Below, piece by piece: positions 1-11,600 of a stretch of 64,000 nucleotides of DNA. Location of the stretch: the NCBI GenBank assembly GCA_026225945.1, contig JAMJFZ010000881.1, forward strand, positions 1,771,001 through 1,835,000. Direction: 5' to 3'. The position numbers and the translations under genes are program-made. The first letter of the stretch is position 1, and each line of letters opens with the position of its first letter. The notes under the pieces are model-generated. The model had not been told where the DNA came from, made no database searches, and worked only from the letters and a program-made list of their open reading frames with translations. This DNA is from Cricetomys ansorgei. Taxonomy: Eukaryota > Chordata > Mammalia > Rodentia > Nesomyidae.

Positions 1-512
1 ATTGATTCAGAACTCCTCTAGTGTTCTACTGATAGCACCTGCAGATCATGTGCAATCAAGCATCCCTTACAAAAATCCAACACCTGTAGACAATACAAAA
101 TACCAAGGCTCACACAGCCCTTTTCCCAACAGTGAACAAAACAATTATTTTACACATAACTAAAACTAAACTTCCACAATTTCCAATTGAGATCCTTATT
201 TTAAGTGAAATTGGCAAGGATTAGAGAGACAAATGTTACAAGTTCTCTCACATATGCAGATCAATGATTTAAAACTAAGGCATGAAAGCACATGATAAGC
301 ATTTGAGATAAGGCATGGGACCACCCAGGAGGGATATGGGAAACAAAAGATGGTAAGGGGAAGTAATATGATCAAGGTGTTACATAAATATGTCATATAC
401 ATGTATAAGATGTCATTAGGAGACCCTTTCTTTTGTATGACTAATATGTGCTGGGAAAAGGGATAAAGAAAACAGTTTTTATGTAGTTAATGTGGTTTGC
501 TATGCTCATTAA
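1..512. other. Unassigned AT-rich non-coding DNA
   Basis: No gene or clear repeat is visible. The short open frames have no recognisable domain. The stretch ends in a T-rich run that leads into the tail side of the neighbouring minus-strand SINE. Confidence 0.6.
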
Positions 513-729
513 TTTTTTTTTAATTTTTTATTTTATTTTTCAAATGTGCATGGATGCTGTGCCTGCATGTATGTCTGTGCACCACACGCATTCATAGACC
601 AGAAAGGGAATAGGTACTTTGAAACTAGAATTACTAGTTATTGAAAGGCTCCCAGTGGATGATAAGAATACCCTCCAGGTCATTTGGAAGTGAAGCAAAT
701 GTTCTTAACTACAGAGATATTTCTCTAAT
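513..729 (-). repeat. B2/B3-superfamily SINE, minus strand
   Basis: Read on the minus strand, this begins with a degenerate tRNA-like head. On the plus strand that head appears as the terminal motif GTTCTTAACTACAGAG and ATTTCTCTAA, matching the usual CTTAACTGCTGAGCCATCTC ending of an inverted B2/B3. The plus-strand start has the typical GCCTGCATGTATGTCTGTGC segment. Divergence is high, so this is an old copy; B2 versus B3 is not certain. Confidence 0.75.
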
Positions 730-2358
730 TTTATACAACAAAATTAATAATTATGAGCAAATTCTGCTATAATCATAAGACCTTCAGAAATTAATGATGA
801 CAAATATCAGTAAATATCTTAATATAACATTTACAACAATGTTTTCAATATTTGTTTCTACCAGCCTTAAGTACTATATTTCTTACTGTATTTCTTTCTA
901 TTTTCATTTATTCTTTGACAATTTTAGATTTTCAGAGGGAATTCAGTAATTTCACCCCACAGCCCTGTCTAATGTGTCTTCTCTCTTCTGCTGAAACCTT
1001 TCTTCTTCATGAGTCCCCCTCCTACACTGAACTCTTTAATGTAACATGTGTGATATACTGAATTCTTCTCAAAGTTGCTTGCATGATCTGTGGTGGGAGG
1101 TAACTTATAGAGAACAGGCAATTTTGCTGTGATGACACCAACCAAGAAAATGTTCTACCTGAATCTCAATGGAGTAGAGATGATTTATAGCTCGAACATT
1201 GCAGGACTTCTCACAGCCTCCATAGGGGTCGTTACTGTTAGTTAAAATGTAAAACATCAGTTGGATATTAGTAAAAATGGGCTTTAGCTTCAGGTTCCTT
1301 CCTGAATGTCATGAGAATCTACTACACTGAATATCACACTGTTGGCCTGTGATCTTCACCACTTCAACCCACTTTCTCTATTACAGTCTTGAACACATTA
1401 CAACGCATTCTCTATTGTCATCAGCATTGTGTGTCCCTATCACTGAGCAACTGCATAAAAACCATCTTGTACTTGCACATTTTCTAGTACTTCCTGTGAA
1501 TTTGTGTTGATGCGCTGAACCCTCTTCTTAGTTTCTTAATTACAGTTTCGCTGAGGAGATGGATTCTGCATGACTTTCAAACTTTTTCTATCCTTTCACA
1601 GAATGATAGATTTGTTAGTTTGCCTGCAATGACAATATAGTAATTGCGTCATCCGAATAAAAGAATATTTGAGCTGAAGTCTGTTGGTTTATTACCACCG
1701 TCTTCTGGTTGTATCAGCCTTTTATGGGCTTATTTTTTTTTATTTGAGATAAGTAATACTGAGTAGTCTAGACCATCCTTGGTTTCCTCAATGAGACACA
1801 ATGTTGAAGACCCTGCTATATTTGTGACAACTTTGTGAATATAGGAAGCCTAATGATTTAAAAGTCATTCGAAAACTTCACTAGGCTGTAATCATGTATG
1901 CTCTTCCCATCCACAGAGATGCTCCTTTGCTGATTCTCTTCTTTTGTCCTTTCCTGTTACTCATCTCATCTTCTTTCCTTATTGCCAAGACAAGATTCCT
2001 GTGGGCATTCTTCCTGCTCATAATTTACTTAGCACCAAAGATATCTTCAATCTAAAAATTCTTATCAAACTTAATAGGCTTGTGAATGGACATTTTGAAA
2101 ATGGTGGTGAAGACTGAAATATTTATCACATGTTGGAACTTAAAGATATCATTAAAAATTATGTTCAACAGACTTTTAGAATAAAGATTCCACCATGAAA
2201 TATATTACATATTCATATATGCAATTTGATATTCACTTTTGATGCTCTTTGGTATTTTTATTAAACTTTGATTAGTTACTAAACTTCCTTAAAATTACTG
2301 AAAGCTGCCTCTACTCTCAAGCACATTGCTTTGTTAATTTTCTTTCACCTTGCTGTCT
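730..2358. other. Unassigned AT-rich DNA with a possible B1 scrap
   Basis: Nothing coding is visible. The 70-codon open frame at 852-1061 has no recognisable domain. At about 1730-1800 a T-rich run is followed by TTTGAGATAAGTAATACTG and CTAGACCATCCTTGG, which loosely resembles the 3' end of an inverted B1/PB1. That match is too degenerate to list separately. Confidence 0.5.
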
Positions 2359-2590
2359 TAATTTTCTTTTATTGATTTTCAAATTTTTGTGCATGCATGA
2401 CTACAGGTGTATGTGTGAGTGCATGCATAGGTACCTCCAGAGTCCAGAAGACATAACATCAGATCCCTTGGAACCAAGATTATAGGCCATTGTGAGACAT
2501 CTAAATTGCTAGGAATTGGATGCTTAGGAACCAAATTCTTGTCCTTTACACAAGCAGCAAGTGCTCTGATCTGTTGACACATCTTTTAAC
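2359..2590 (-). repeat. B3-type SINE, minus strand
   Basis: The plus strand carries the standard reversed B3 order: GTGCATGCATG near the tail side, CAGAAGACATAACATCAGATC, GGAACCAAGATTATAGGCC, TAGGAATTGGATGCTTAGG, and finally GCAGCAAGTGCTCTGATC near the tRNA-like head. Length, about 230 bp, fits a complete B3. Its many substitutions mark it as old. Confidence 0.82.
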
Positions 2591-3084
2591 CTCATCTTTA
2601 TCTTCAAAACATTGTCTTTGAACTTGTTTCTTTATTTTTTAAGGAAAACTGACAAACTATCTGTTCCACATTCTCACTATATGTAAAGTCTGTGTCAAAT
2701 ATTTGGACCATACGGGTAAGTAAATAGTGGTACTTCTCATAGCAATAATCATACTATTTCATGGGTTGATTATAACAAAATGCAGTAAATTTATCAACAC
2801 AGATTTTAAACACTTGGAAAACAACTCTACAGCTAAAGTGATTTCATATTTGTGTGGAAATAGACAGAAAGGTATAAACCAATTTCAGGTTTATAAGCTC
2901 AATAGGAATCTATGTATAAGTTAAGGAAGGAAAAAGTTATCTAACAGGCAAGAATCTTCTTCTCTTCCTGAATAAGCTAAGCATTCTTCTTTCCTAATTT
3001 TATTCTCATGTTCCCTTGAACTAATAACATCCCAACTCTGTCTTGATGTTTGAATCCCCGTCTACATCATAATACCATCCTAAA
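2591..3084. other. Unassigned non-coding DNA
   Basis: No repeat family or gene was recognised. The open frame at 2727-2924 is lysine- and isoleucine-rich, as expected for translated AT-rich DNA. Confidence 0.55.
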
Positions 3085-3240
3085 TAGATGGAGTCATTTA
3101 TTCACGGAAAAATATTTATTGAACATCTTGGTGTCTGAGTAGTATGTAAGGCATAGTTTGCTTATACATGACAGAAATGATCTTTGCACTGAACCAATAT
3201 CTGTTATCTTTATTAGATGGGAAATTAAAGAGAATTTGAC
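3085..3240 (-). repeat. L2 LINE 3' end, minus strand
   Basis: The plus strand reads CATTTATTCACGG, then AATATTTATTGAACATCTTG, then GTGTCTGAGTAGTATGTAAGG. This is the inverted L2 tail pattern of a target-like ATTCATTCA followed by ATATTTATTGAGCACCTACTATGTGCC. A later GGGAAATTAAAGAGA segment fits the next conserved L2 block. L2 is an ancient mammal-wide LINE, so heavy divergence is expected. Confidence 0.62.
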
Positions 3241-4384
3241 ACAGAAGGATGATTGTAATAAGAGAAATGAAATATATGGAATTTTGACAGATATGCAAAA
3301 GAATCAAAGCTTATTCTATGGCTCATGAAAGCTGCTCTGAGGACAAGATCAAGACACCTAGATCTAAAGGATCTAAAAGTCACATGTGCTAATGTCTGCA
3401 AATCACCCCTTATGCAAGGGTGAAGAGATGAACGCCTTATTGAATTTGGCCACTTTGAAGATAATTATAGCTGCACTTTAGAAAACTGATTGAGGAGTAG
3501 CAAGAATGGAATCTGAAAAAGAAGCAAAAAAATTCTAGGAACTGACCAGGAAAAAAATTTATGATATTGGACAATGGGACTGTCTGGATTCCTAGTACAA
3601 AGCTTACGTAAACCTCACAATTTTAATGCTACTGTTCCTCTGTTCTTTCATGGTGAAATGGTTTTTCTCCCATTTCACTCTGAAACTGCATTAAAAACTA
3701 GTTAGCATTTATTATCTACCTTTTTATTTTCATCTTCCTCCTATTAGTAATCTTTTATTGTCTGGATTTTCCACCAAAATAAACTTCATTTTAATGTAGT
3801 TGACTGTCACTAGGACTACACATATGGTACACCATAAGAACATTGGAATGATAAATTACATTGTTTTTCTCTAATTTCACTGTGTTCAAGTTTAAATATT
3901 CAACTCAATATGAATTGTTGATTTTTTTCTAACAACAATATAATTTTCTTTAAGATCAACCAGGGCCTTCTGAATTACCAAATACGACTGCCCTTCTCCT
4001 TCAGTTCAGGTTCACTCAGAGTAAACCTTAGATAGATCTTTCTCTTCTTCTATCAAACCTTGAATTATTTGGTTTCATGAAACGTCTGATAATGAGAAGT
4101 ATGCTCTCTATTTATAATCTTTCCTTGTCTATAAAGGCCTTTACATATTAATATGTCTTTAGACATAAATTTTATGGCTTTTGTCTTTACTATTCTTCAG
4201 GTGTCCCGATTTGTGTCTCCAACTACCAACATGACAGTGTCAGAGTTTTAACAGGAACACAAAGAGGATACATATGCCCAAATAATTGCCAGGTTTTCCT
4301 TGAACAAATCTCACTGTCTTATGTATCATCTTTAAAAAGTAACTGTCACCTCTCAGTTTGCTTTTGCCGAGCTTCTGGAGTTTT
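3241..4384. other. Unassigned AT-rich non-coding DNA
   Basis: No gene, structured RNA or transposon could be recognised. Composition is T-rich, with many short pyrimidine runs. Confidence 0.55.
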
Positions 4385-4525
4385 TTATTTGTTTGTTTTT
4401 AAAGGTAGCGTTCACGTAGCTCAGACATTTATATTTGCTACATAGCTGAGAATCATACTGAACTGATCCCCTAATCTCCTGGGAGTATGTATCCATTGTC
4501 CCCAACTGAGCTATGTCTGGGTCCT
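4385..4525 (-). repeat. B1/B4-type SINE fragment, minus strand
   Basis: The plus strand shows TCACGTAGCTCAGACATT, CTACATAGCTGAGAATCATA, CTGATCCCCTAATCTCCTGG and GAGCTATGTCTGGGTCCT. This is the order of an inverted old B1-like body followed by a tRNA-Ala/ID-like end, as in B4 or RSINE1. A preceding T-rich stretch fits the reversed A-tail. Confidence 0.65.
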
Positions 4526-7011
4526 CAGCAAAACTTCTTAATCTGCCTCAAAAATTCCTGGTTTATCTTCAAATACATTTCTTCAACTCCTGTTTCCTCT
4601 TCATTGTATTGTCCCCTAACAAAGTACCAAGTACATTATAATATTTTGTATGCACTACCATAAATACACAGTAAATAAGCCACCATCTTATCTTTTTCCT
4701 TCTAAATTTGGCATTCTACACTGTATCCTAAACAACCATGAAAGATATTCAAACTCTTTGGTCACTTAAATGTCCTAAACAACTCCCTTTACACTTAGAT
4801 CAGTTCAAACTTTCTGCCAGGTATGCCAAGGGCAAGAGAATCCCTAATCCTCTGATCAAATATCAAAACTGTCTTTCTGTCATCTTTATATTCTAAATTG
4901 GTAGTGTTATGACTACCATTCTTCTTCAAACATAGCTCCCTAGTTCACTCCAGGCATTGACACTTGAGTTTCTTCTTCCTGGCATTCTTTTCCCCACTGA
5001 TTCATGTTCTGACATCTACTATTAATGTGTCAGCATCACAACGTACATCTTCTTTGTGATCACGCCAGGTAAATAATAACCTTTCTCAAGCACCATTCTC
5101 TACTATTCCACAAACACCTCTGGATAAGTAAATTATATTTTTATTCATTATTTCTTTACATAAATTAAATGACGGGTCATGTACTTGCTAGTCAAATGCC
5201 TCTACTACTCATCTTTACTCCTAGACTCTTGGTTTTTTAATATTTCTCTGTCCTATATTATCAACCCCCTGTTCAACGACAAATAGAGTTGATTGGCATC
5301 TCTTGCACTTACTGCTTTGTATCAACAACCCAAACTAATGGGTCCTGAGTCACAGTAGGAAATATCAGCAAAAGACACGCTGTCATGTTTTTATTAGCCA
5401 CCTTCTCCAGCAGACAGAAAATTAACTGAGAGTAGGAACTGGTGCAGTATTTGCAGTGATTTCTACATGAGGTGTATCTTCACCGAAGTTTAAAAATAAT
5501 GGATAATATCAGAATGGAAACTCTATGGGAGCTCAGAAGTAGAATATTTATATGTTTCCTAAGAAGACAAGTGAGCTATCATCAAAATCAGAGAGAAAAT
5601 ATGAAAAAAATGTTTCAGTAGTTAGAAATAAAAAGTATAGAAGGTTTGAGAATATGAAAGACCATGGTTTTGCAGAGCAGGGGAAGGCATTTGGATCACT
5701 GTGGAATTATAATAAAAAAACTCACATTTCTATAAAGTATGTCTCTGCTTGGAACTCATGCAATATTTATTCCTCCACAATTCCTACCGTGAAGGCCTAA
5801 CTTTCAGTGTTATGGTAACTGCAGGTGAGTCCTTGGGAGTAATTAGATTGTGAGTGTGGAGATTTCATGCATGGCATCATTGCACTTTCAAAAGAGACCT
5901 TAGAGAACTCTCTCTTTCTCCTATGGGAGAATATCCTCAGAATTTGGCCACCCAGAGCTTTGAGATTAAATTTCTAGTTAGTGTTTAGAAGCCACTGTAA
6001 CTAAGACCCATTGCTAATTACATCGCTCAAACCTATGAACCTATGAGTTTGTATTTGTCAACTGTAACCGCAAAACACCTTTAAAATATTTTTCAGCCCC
6101 CTGTTTCTTTCTGCTCCACTACAAGGTGAATAACCTGAAAGCAAAATTATGATCATGTGCTTTCCAACTACAGCTGAAAACTCTCACGGTGCACTAACTG
6201 CTAAATACAGATGTTCCCTTCTCTTCACAGCTTCATCATCAAGCGCTCTCCATAGTCTCTTCCAAAGCTGGTCTTTCTGATTTACCTCCAGCACTTCATT
6301 TCCTTATCCTCTATTCTGCAGCCCAAATGGAGTATCTGGACATCCCTGTGCATTCATTTCTCATCTTATGGAAACCCAGTGTCTGTTGAACATTTAACGT
6401 GTGTGTGATGCTCCTTCTATCAACTTCTCAACCTACGTGGATTCTGAGCTTCCCAGGAAAGCTTCAAGACGTACTGTTTCTACACTGACTGGGAGCAAAC
6501 AGCCCCCTTTGCCTAACTCCGCATGCTCACCGGACAAGTGGTTGTTTCCGTTTGACAGTGTAACTTCAGCACAACATTCTTCGTTTTCCATCTTGCCTAA
6601 TCTGACCATCTGACAATATAATTTCAATTCCTCACAATGTACTTCTTGTTTTTATATAAGTGCAGAATTGATATTTAAAAAAGCATATTATATGGAAATG
6701 TAATTATATTTGATCACCACTCTAGACCTAAAAGGAAACCTGTAATGCCATATATGAATTTTTAAAATCACTTATCTTGGTCCCAGAAGGTGTTAGAGAG
6801 ATGGAATGAGCGGGAAGGAAGGGGATATTGTAACTTTTCTCCCAAATTCTTGCTATGTACTGTCCTCACAGTCAATATCATACGTGGCTCTAGAAAAAAA
6901 AATCATTTGCTACAGTTTGTCATATGCTCATTTGTCAAAGGAAGAAAGCAATGCGCCCCATGACTAAGTGATTACCACATCAAGACTAAGAGCCATTTAT
7001 GCCATTCAGAT
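4526..7011. other. Unassigned non-coding DNA
   Basis: About 2.5 kb with no gene or confident transposon. The opposed frames at 6401-6627 encode no recognisable domain. Part of 4600-5100 is pyrimidine-rich and could be an old LINE remnant, but no specific block supports that. Confidence 0.5.
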
Positions 7012-7215
7012 GCTTTAGCGGCCAAAGATGCTTGCTGCCAAGCCTGGCGACCTGAGTTCCATCCTTAGGAAGCTCATAGTAGATGGGGAGAACTGACTCT
7101 GAGTGCATCTGCTCACCCACATCCAAGCCTTGGTGCGTGTGTGTGTCCACAAACACAAACGACAATGACATAATACGTATAAGCAGAACTGAATATGTCT
7201 CAATAAAAATTTAAA
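7012..7215 (+). repeat. B3 SINE, plus strand
   Basis: The head and body read TGCTTGCTGCCAAGCCTGGC and GACCTGAGTTCCATCC. They are followed by GGGGAGAACTGACTCTGAG, a CATCTGCTCACCCACATCC block and an AATAAAAATTTAAA tail. This is the canonical B3 order: a tRNA-like A/B box region, the B3 body and an A-rich end. It is one of the better preserved SINEs in the window. Confidence 0.88.
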
Positions 7216-7965
7216 GCTCATTTGTTGGCATAAATTCTAAAAGCTTCTGGAGGTTCCTTAGACTCTGAGGGTTGACATTGATGAGTACCAGGTATTTTGA
7301 ACTGTGTTGTTAATATAGAAGGAAGCAGATCCCAACCCGAGTGTAAGTTCCCGGTGTTTTAATGATGTACTGGGTTTCGTATTGCTCAATGTTCTGTAAA
7401 GGACTGTCAGGTGAGAGTAGCATTCTTCCTGAGCATTCTTCGTGACCAATGTAACAGTATCCACTGATTACCTTAGACCTCAAAAGAACATCACTGCTCT
7501 GGAAAGCATCTTTCTCCAATGCCAAGCTTGCGTTTAGATTAGATATTAAATATTCCGAACCAATCTAGGACATACCTGAGCACTATTGAACAAACATCTG
7601 TTATGCTTCGGGCTTGAGTAATGGCAGCTGATATTGAAAATCTGTCAGTTTTCTTAACGTCATCATGAACAGAATTCTTAATTAACCTGCAGATGCTGCC
7701 AATTACAAGGAATGCTTTTTCAGGGATGAAAAGACACATGGTCAATTTTAGATATTTCACTGTTGATAAAACTCCAATTGTCACTCAAGGAAATACAGAA
7801 CTCTTATTAAAAGAATTACCAAAATCGAAACTGATTCCCCGTGTGGCAAATGCAGCAGAGGGGAAAAGGAACTCCACTCACAGGTGTTCTGGTTTCTTTG
7901 CTAGTTTTGGCACTTAAGCACTTGAGTAGCGGTAACCCATGCTTATCCCTAAATATCTCTGTGGT
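7216..7965. other. Unassigned non-coding DNA
   Basis: Several overlapping short open frames lie on both strands, but none encodes a recognisable product. No transposon was recognised. Confidence 0.5.
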
Positions 7966-8121
7966 TTTCCCTCCTCTGCTCTGCTCTGTCCTGCCCTGCT
8001 GCCCTCTCCTCTCCCCTCCCCAATCCTCTCCTGCCCTCCTCTCATCTCCCCCCCTCCTCTATTCTCTCCCTTCCCATCCTCCCTCTTTCCCTCCCTCCCT
8101 ATCCCACTCTGTCCCTACCTC
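7966..8121. repeat. Pyrimidine-rich low-complexity tract
   Basis: About 155 bp are almost entirely C and T on the plus strand, built from degenerate CCTCT, CCCTG and CCTCC units. The two overlapping open frames through it are proline-, serine- and leucine-rich artefacts of this composition. Such tracts can form triplex structures, although the repeat is irregular here. Confidence 0.9.
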
Positions 8122-8527
8122 CAAGAAGACTCTAAAGGAACACTAAGTACTGGTTACAAAAAAAGCTTGGCCTTGAGGTTGACGGGGACTGCTAGGTAAT
8201 TTTCCACTCAGTATTTTCAATAAGCAATATATGTACATGATAAAAGGTTAAAAAAAAAAACTCCAAATGAGTTAGCTGCAGAAGAAAGGTAAAGTCTCTA
8301 TCTACCAATCTTCAGCCGCCATCCTCTTAGTCCATTTCCAAAGATTTAATACGTTCTGTGTATTCTACAGTTCTCAGTAGTGGGTTCTGCTAATAGATTT
8401 AAGCTTCTATTTCTTGCAGATATGCTAAAATATTAAATTAGAGTCCATGGGCAATTATATCAAGGGGGCTCACACAAATTTTATGCAGAATGGTATCTTA
8501 GAATTAATTTTGTGTACATGAATGTAT

Positions 8528-8665
8528 GTAATCCTCACAGAATACCAAAGGATTATTGCCTTTATTTTTAAATACAAAGAGAACGAGATTCAGTCATGGT
8601 ACGTAGGATCTAAGGTGAAGCTAGGATTCAAACCAGGGTCAAGGTGGCTACCATGCTGGAAAATT
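8528..8665 (+). repeat. MIR SINE, plus strand
   Basis: The order of conserved blocks fits MIR: AATCCTCACAG, then GGATTATTGCCTTTATTTTT replacing the ATTATTATCCCCATTTTACAG block. Next comes AGAGAACGAGATTCAGTCATG, and then GAAGCTAGGATTCAAACCAG followed by GGTGGCTACCATGCT. The AGGATTCAAACC piece is the most diagnostic, matching the MIR GGGATTCGAACCC block. MIR is ancient and mammal-wide. Confidence 0.8.
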
Positions 8666-11600
8666 CTCTGAAATGTACCTCTAAATGAAAACTGTCCTTA
8701 GGTGCCTTCAAACGCGTGCATTGGAGTGACCCTTGTATTTGCACTAGAAGTCACCTTCACATCGAGCAGTCGAGCTACCTGCCTACATATTCCCTGATAG
8801 AAGACTCTGCGCCCGCCCTCTTTTCCTAAACACCTAAAAAAAAGAAAAGAGGCAGGACTTCCACTTACCTTTGAATTTTACACAGACAAAAAATAAATGT
8901 TTAGTCAAAAACGACCCATAAACGTGGTAACTGATGTGTGGTGTTTCTTACATACTTGTTCTAAAATGCTCTTCGTTATTCATCTGAAATTACAGTTTAG
9001 GTGGATTACCTCTTATTGCTGGTAATCCCTATCAACCATATGGTTTAAGGTATGATCCGAGACCTCACTTTCCATCAGGACAACTTGCGCTGTGCTTAGT
9101 CTCCACCCCAGCCTCACTCTTCCTGAGGTGTGCCATTCTGCCTTCCGAAAAGTGGTTGGAATTCTAGAGCTCGTGTTAGCTGGCATTTCAGAAAAGACCC
9201 GACTTGCTTCCAATGGATGCCATTGTGAAGATCAGCGCAGTGACAGACGTCACGCTCAATCTTACGCTCCACTCTGTCCACATTCTGGCATGACTTCATT
9301 TGCAATCAGTGACCACAAAACACGTGAATGTAAAATACTAAAAAGTCGAAGTATTAATTTATAACCTGCCCCTCTTCACTGTTGCAAAGAGGATTGATAG
9401 GTAAAGGTATATAGAAAATAAAAGCTTTGATGAAAGCACCAAAAGAAACGTGATTTTTAACCTTCTATTTCATTTAACTCTATAACATAGAATTTTGAAT
9501 GGTAATTCTGCGGGAAAACTCAAAGACTAGAGATGGTTTGTACATAACTTTATTGGTTTACATACAATGCACTTTAAATTCAATAATAATGAGTTAGAAG
9601 AATGTTGAACACAGAGTGCCAAATTTTGGGTAGTTTTTACACAATTCCTAACTGCATGTGTCAGGAAGGAAGAAATAAATATGCTTGAAAAATGTAAAGC
9701 ATTTCTTTCTGAACTAAAATTCTTCTTAAAATTAGAGCATTTGTAAACGTTTCACAAATTTTCATTTGACTTGAATTTGCTGTGTGTTACCACTCGATAA
9801 AATCTATTTAGTAGAAAAAAGGCTATCAACTGCAAACACATTAAATAAATGTAAAACAGTCATAAATATGTTAAATCACCCCGAGATCTATTAATGATAC
9901 TAATGAAATTTAATTTAATTGAAAGTTTAAGTTGACCTTTTATGTTTCTATTATATTTTAAGTAAAAGTGTAAAACAATTTATTGACTGACTTTATGACA
10001 ACTCTAGAACTTTTTTTTCTTTAAAAATATTTATTTATTTTTTTGTGTGAGATATTTCCCCATATGTAGGTCTATTTGCCTTTCCCCAAAGTTGGCATTT
10101 TTCAGCTTCTTTCTCTTTCCTCTGTCTCTTACGTTCTTTCTGCCCCCTCTTCCATAGTGCTCCCCAAGGTTAAGAACGGATGCTATAATTGTCTTCTTCA
10201 AGGATGAACTCTCATCTATCACTAATTCTCACTAGCTTGTGTTGTCATGAGTCTCTGCTTTCATGGGAAAGAGAGGCTGTTGTATTAAGGTTGAGCATAG
10301 AATTTGGCTGAGTCTAAATGTAAGTTTTTAAAAGACAATTTGTGGCCATGACAAGTTAGCTAAACAACAATATTCCTTCCTCTGCACCAGGGTCTTTGGT
10401 ATCTCCTCCACAGATTTTTGGCCAAGTTTATAATAACCAACATGTATTACCTCCTGTGGAACAGGTGTCTAAGGCAATCCGAGAGCAAGCAGTCACTCTT
10501 ATAACAGTAGTGTAATTTTTGCTCAAGGGTTCATAACCTGCCTTACATGGTTCATCGAGTTCACAGGTGGTTAAGAACACTGATGTCTTTTCTCCTCTAG
10601 CATCCTGCATAAGACCTCACAGAAGTATGAAAGCTATCCAGAATATCCAGGCTGCTTTTTCTGTATCACACAACCAAAGTATGCAGTGTATTCAACAATA
10701 GGGTCGTATTGTCTAGTTCTAATGGTCAACCAAGACGAAAAATGACAAAAACTGATATTGCTCTGGGTCATCCATAACTAACAACTCCATATAAAGTATC
10801 CCGTTCCTAACAATGGTTTTTTGTTTTTTTGTTTTGGTTTTTGTTGTTGTTCAATATTTCACAGCATTTAAGTGGAGTATTTTCCCACAATGCAAGGTAT
10901 CTCCTTTTAAACTCTCTTTTTAATAAATTGCATATCATGCTCCAGTGCCACAAAGTATGACAGAATGGCACTGGACAGATGGGCGATGTCCTCACAGGAG
11001 CGTTCTCTGAGTGATGTTGAGGTGGCCTTTGTTAACATCTGTAATTTGAGCAGGTCTTTTGTGATAGATCCTTATACCAGTCTTTCGTGCAAGGGAATCC
11101 TTTACCCTTTTTGATGTACCATCCTGGCTTTTAAAAAATAATTTGTTAGACTTGACTCAAACAATTTTACTTTGATTCTGACAACATTCACAACTGTTTC
11201 TTTTTCAGAATATCAGAAAGTGATGCTTGTTCATTAATCACATTACCAACAAGTCAAAGGGCTGAGGTTAGAAATTAAGCCATTTGGCTCCATTTCACTG
11301 GAAATATCCCAACTGGCTTCCTAGTAGAAGGTACTTGGATACCTTCCTCTCAGCCGTCTTGCCTAACTCTCAATTGTCAGTGGTACTCTTCTACACCTGT
11401 GTCTTCTAAACTAATACAGCCTCGTTTCACTGTTCAACCAACCTGAGGAAAGTGTGTGCACCGACTTAGTCTTTTCCCTTCTCCCATGTGATAATATCGA
11501 AGCTTCATTGTACAGTGATTCCCAGTTTCCATGTGAGACTGCACTCGGGTGTACACTGAGCCTTCATGGCCCATTGCTTGGATGCTGTTTTCCTTTTCTA

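Noticed and set aside
1730..1800. Possible inverted B1 SINE
   Set aside because: Only one loose block plus a T-run matched, which was not enough for a feature entry.
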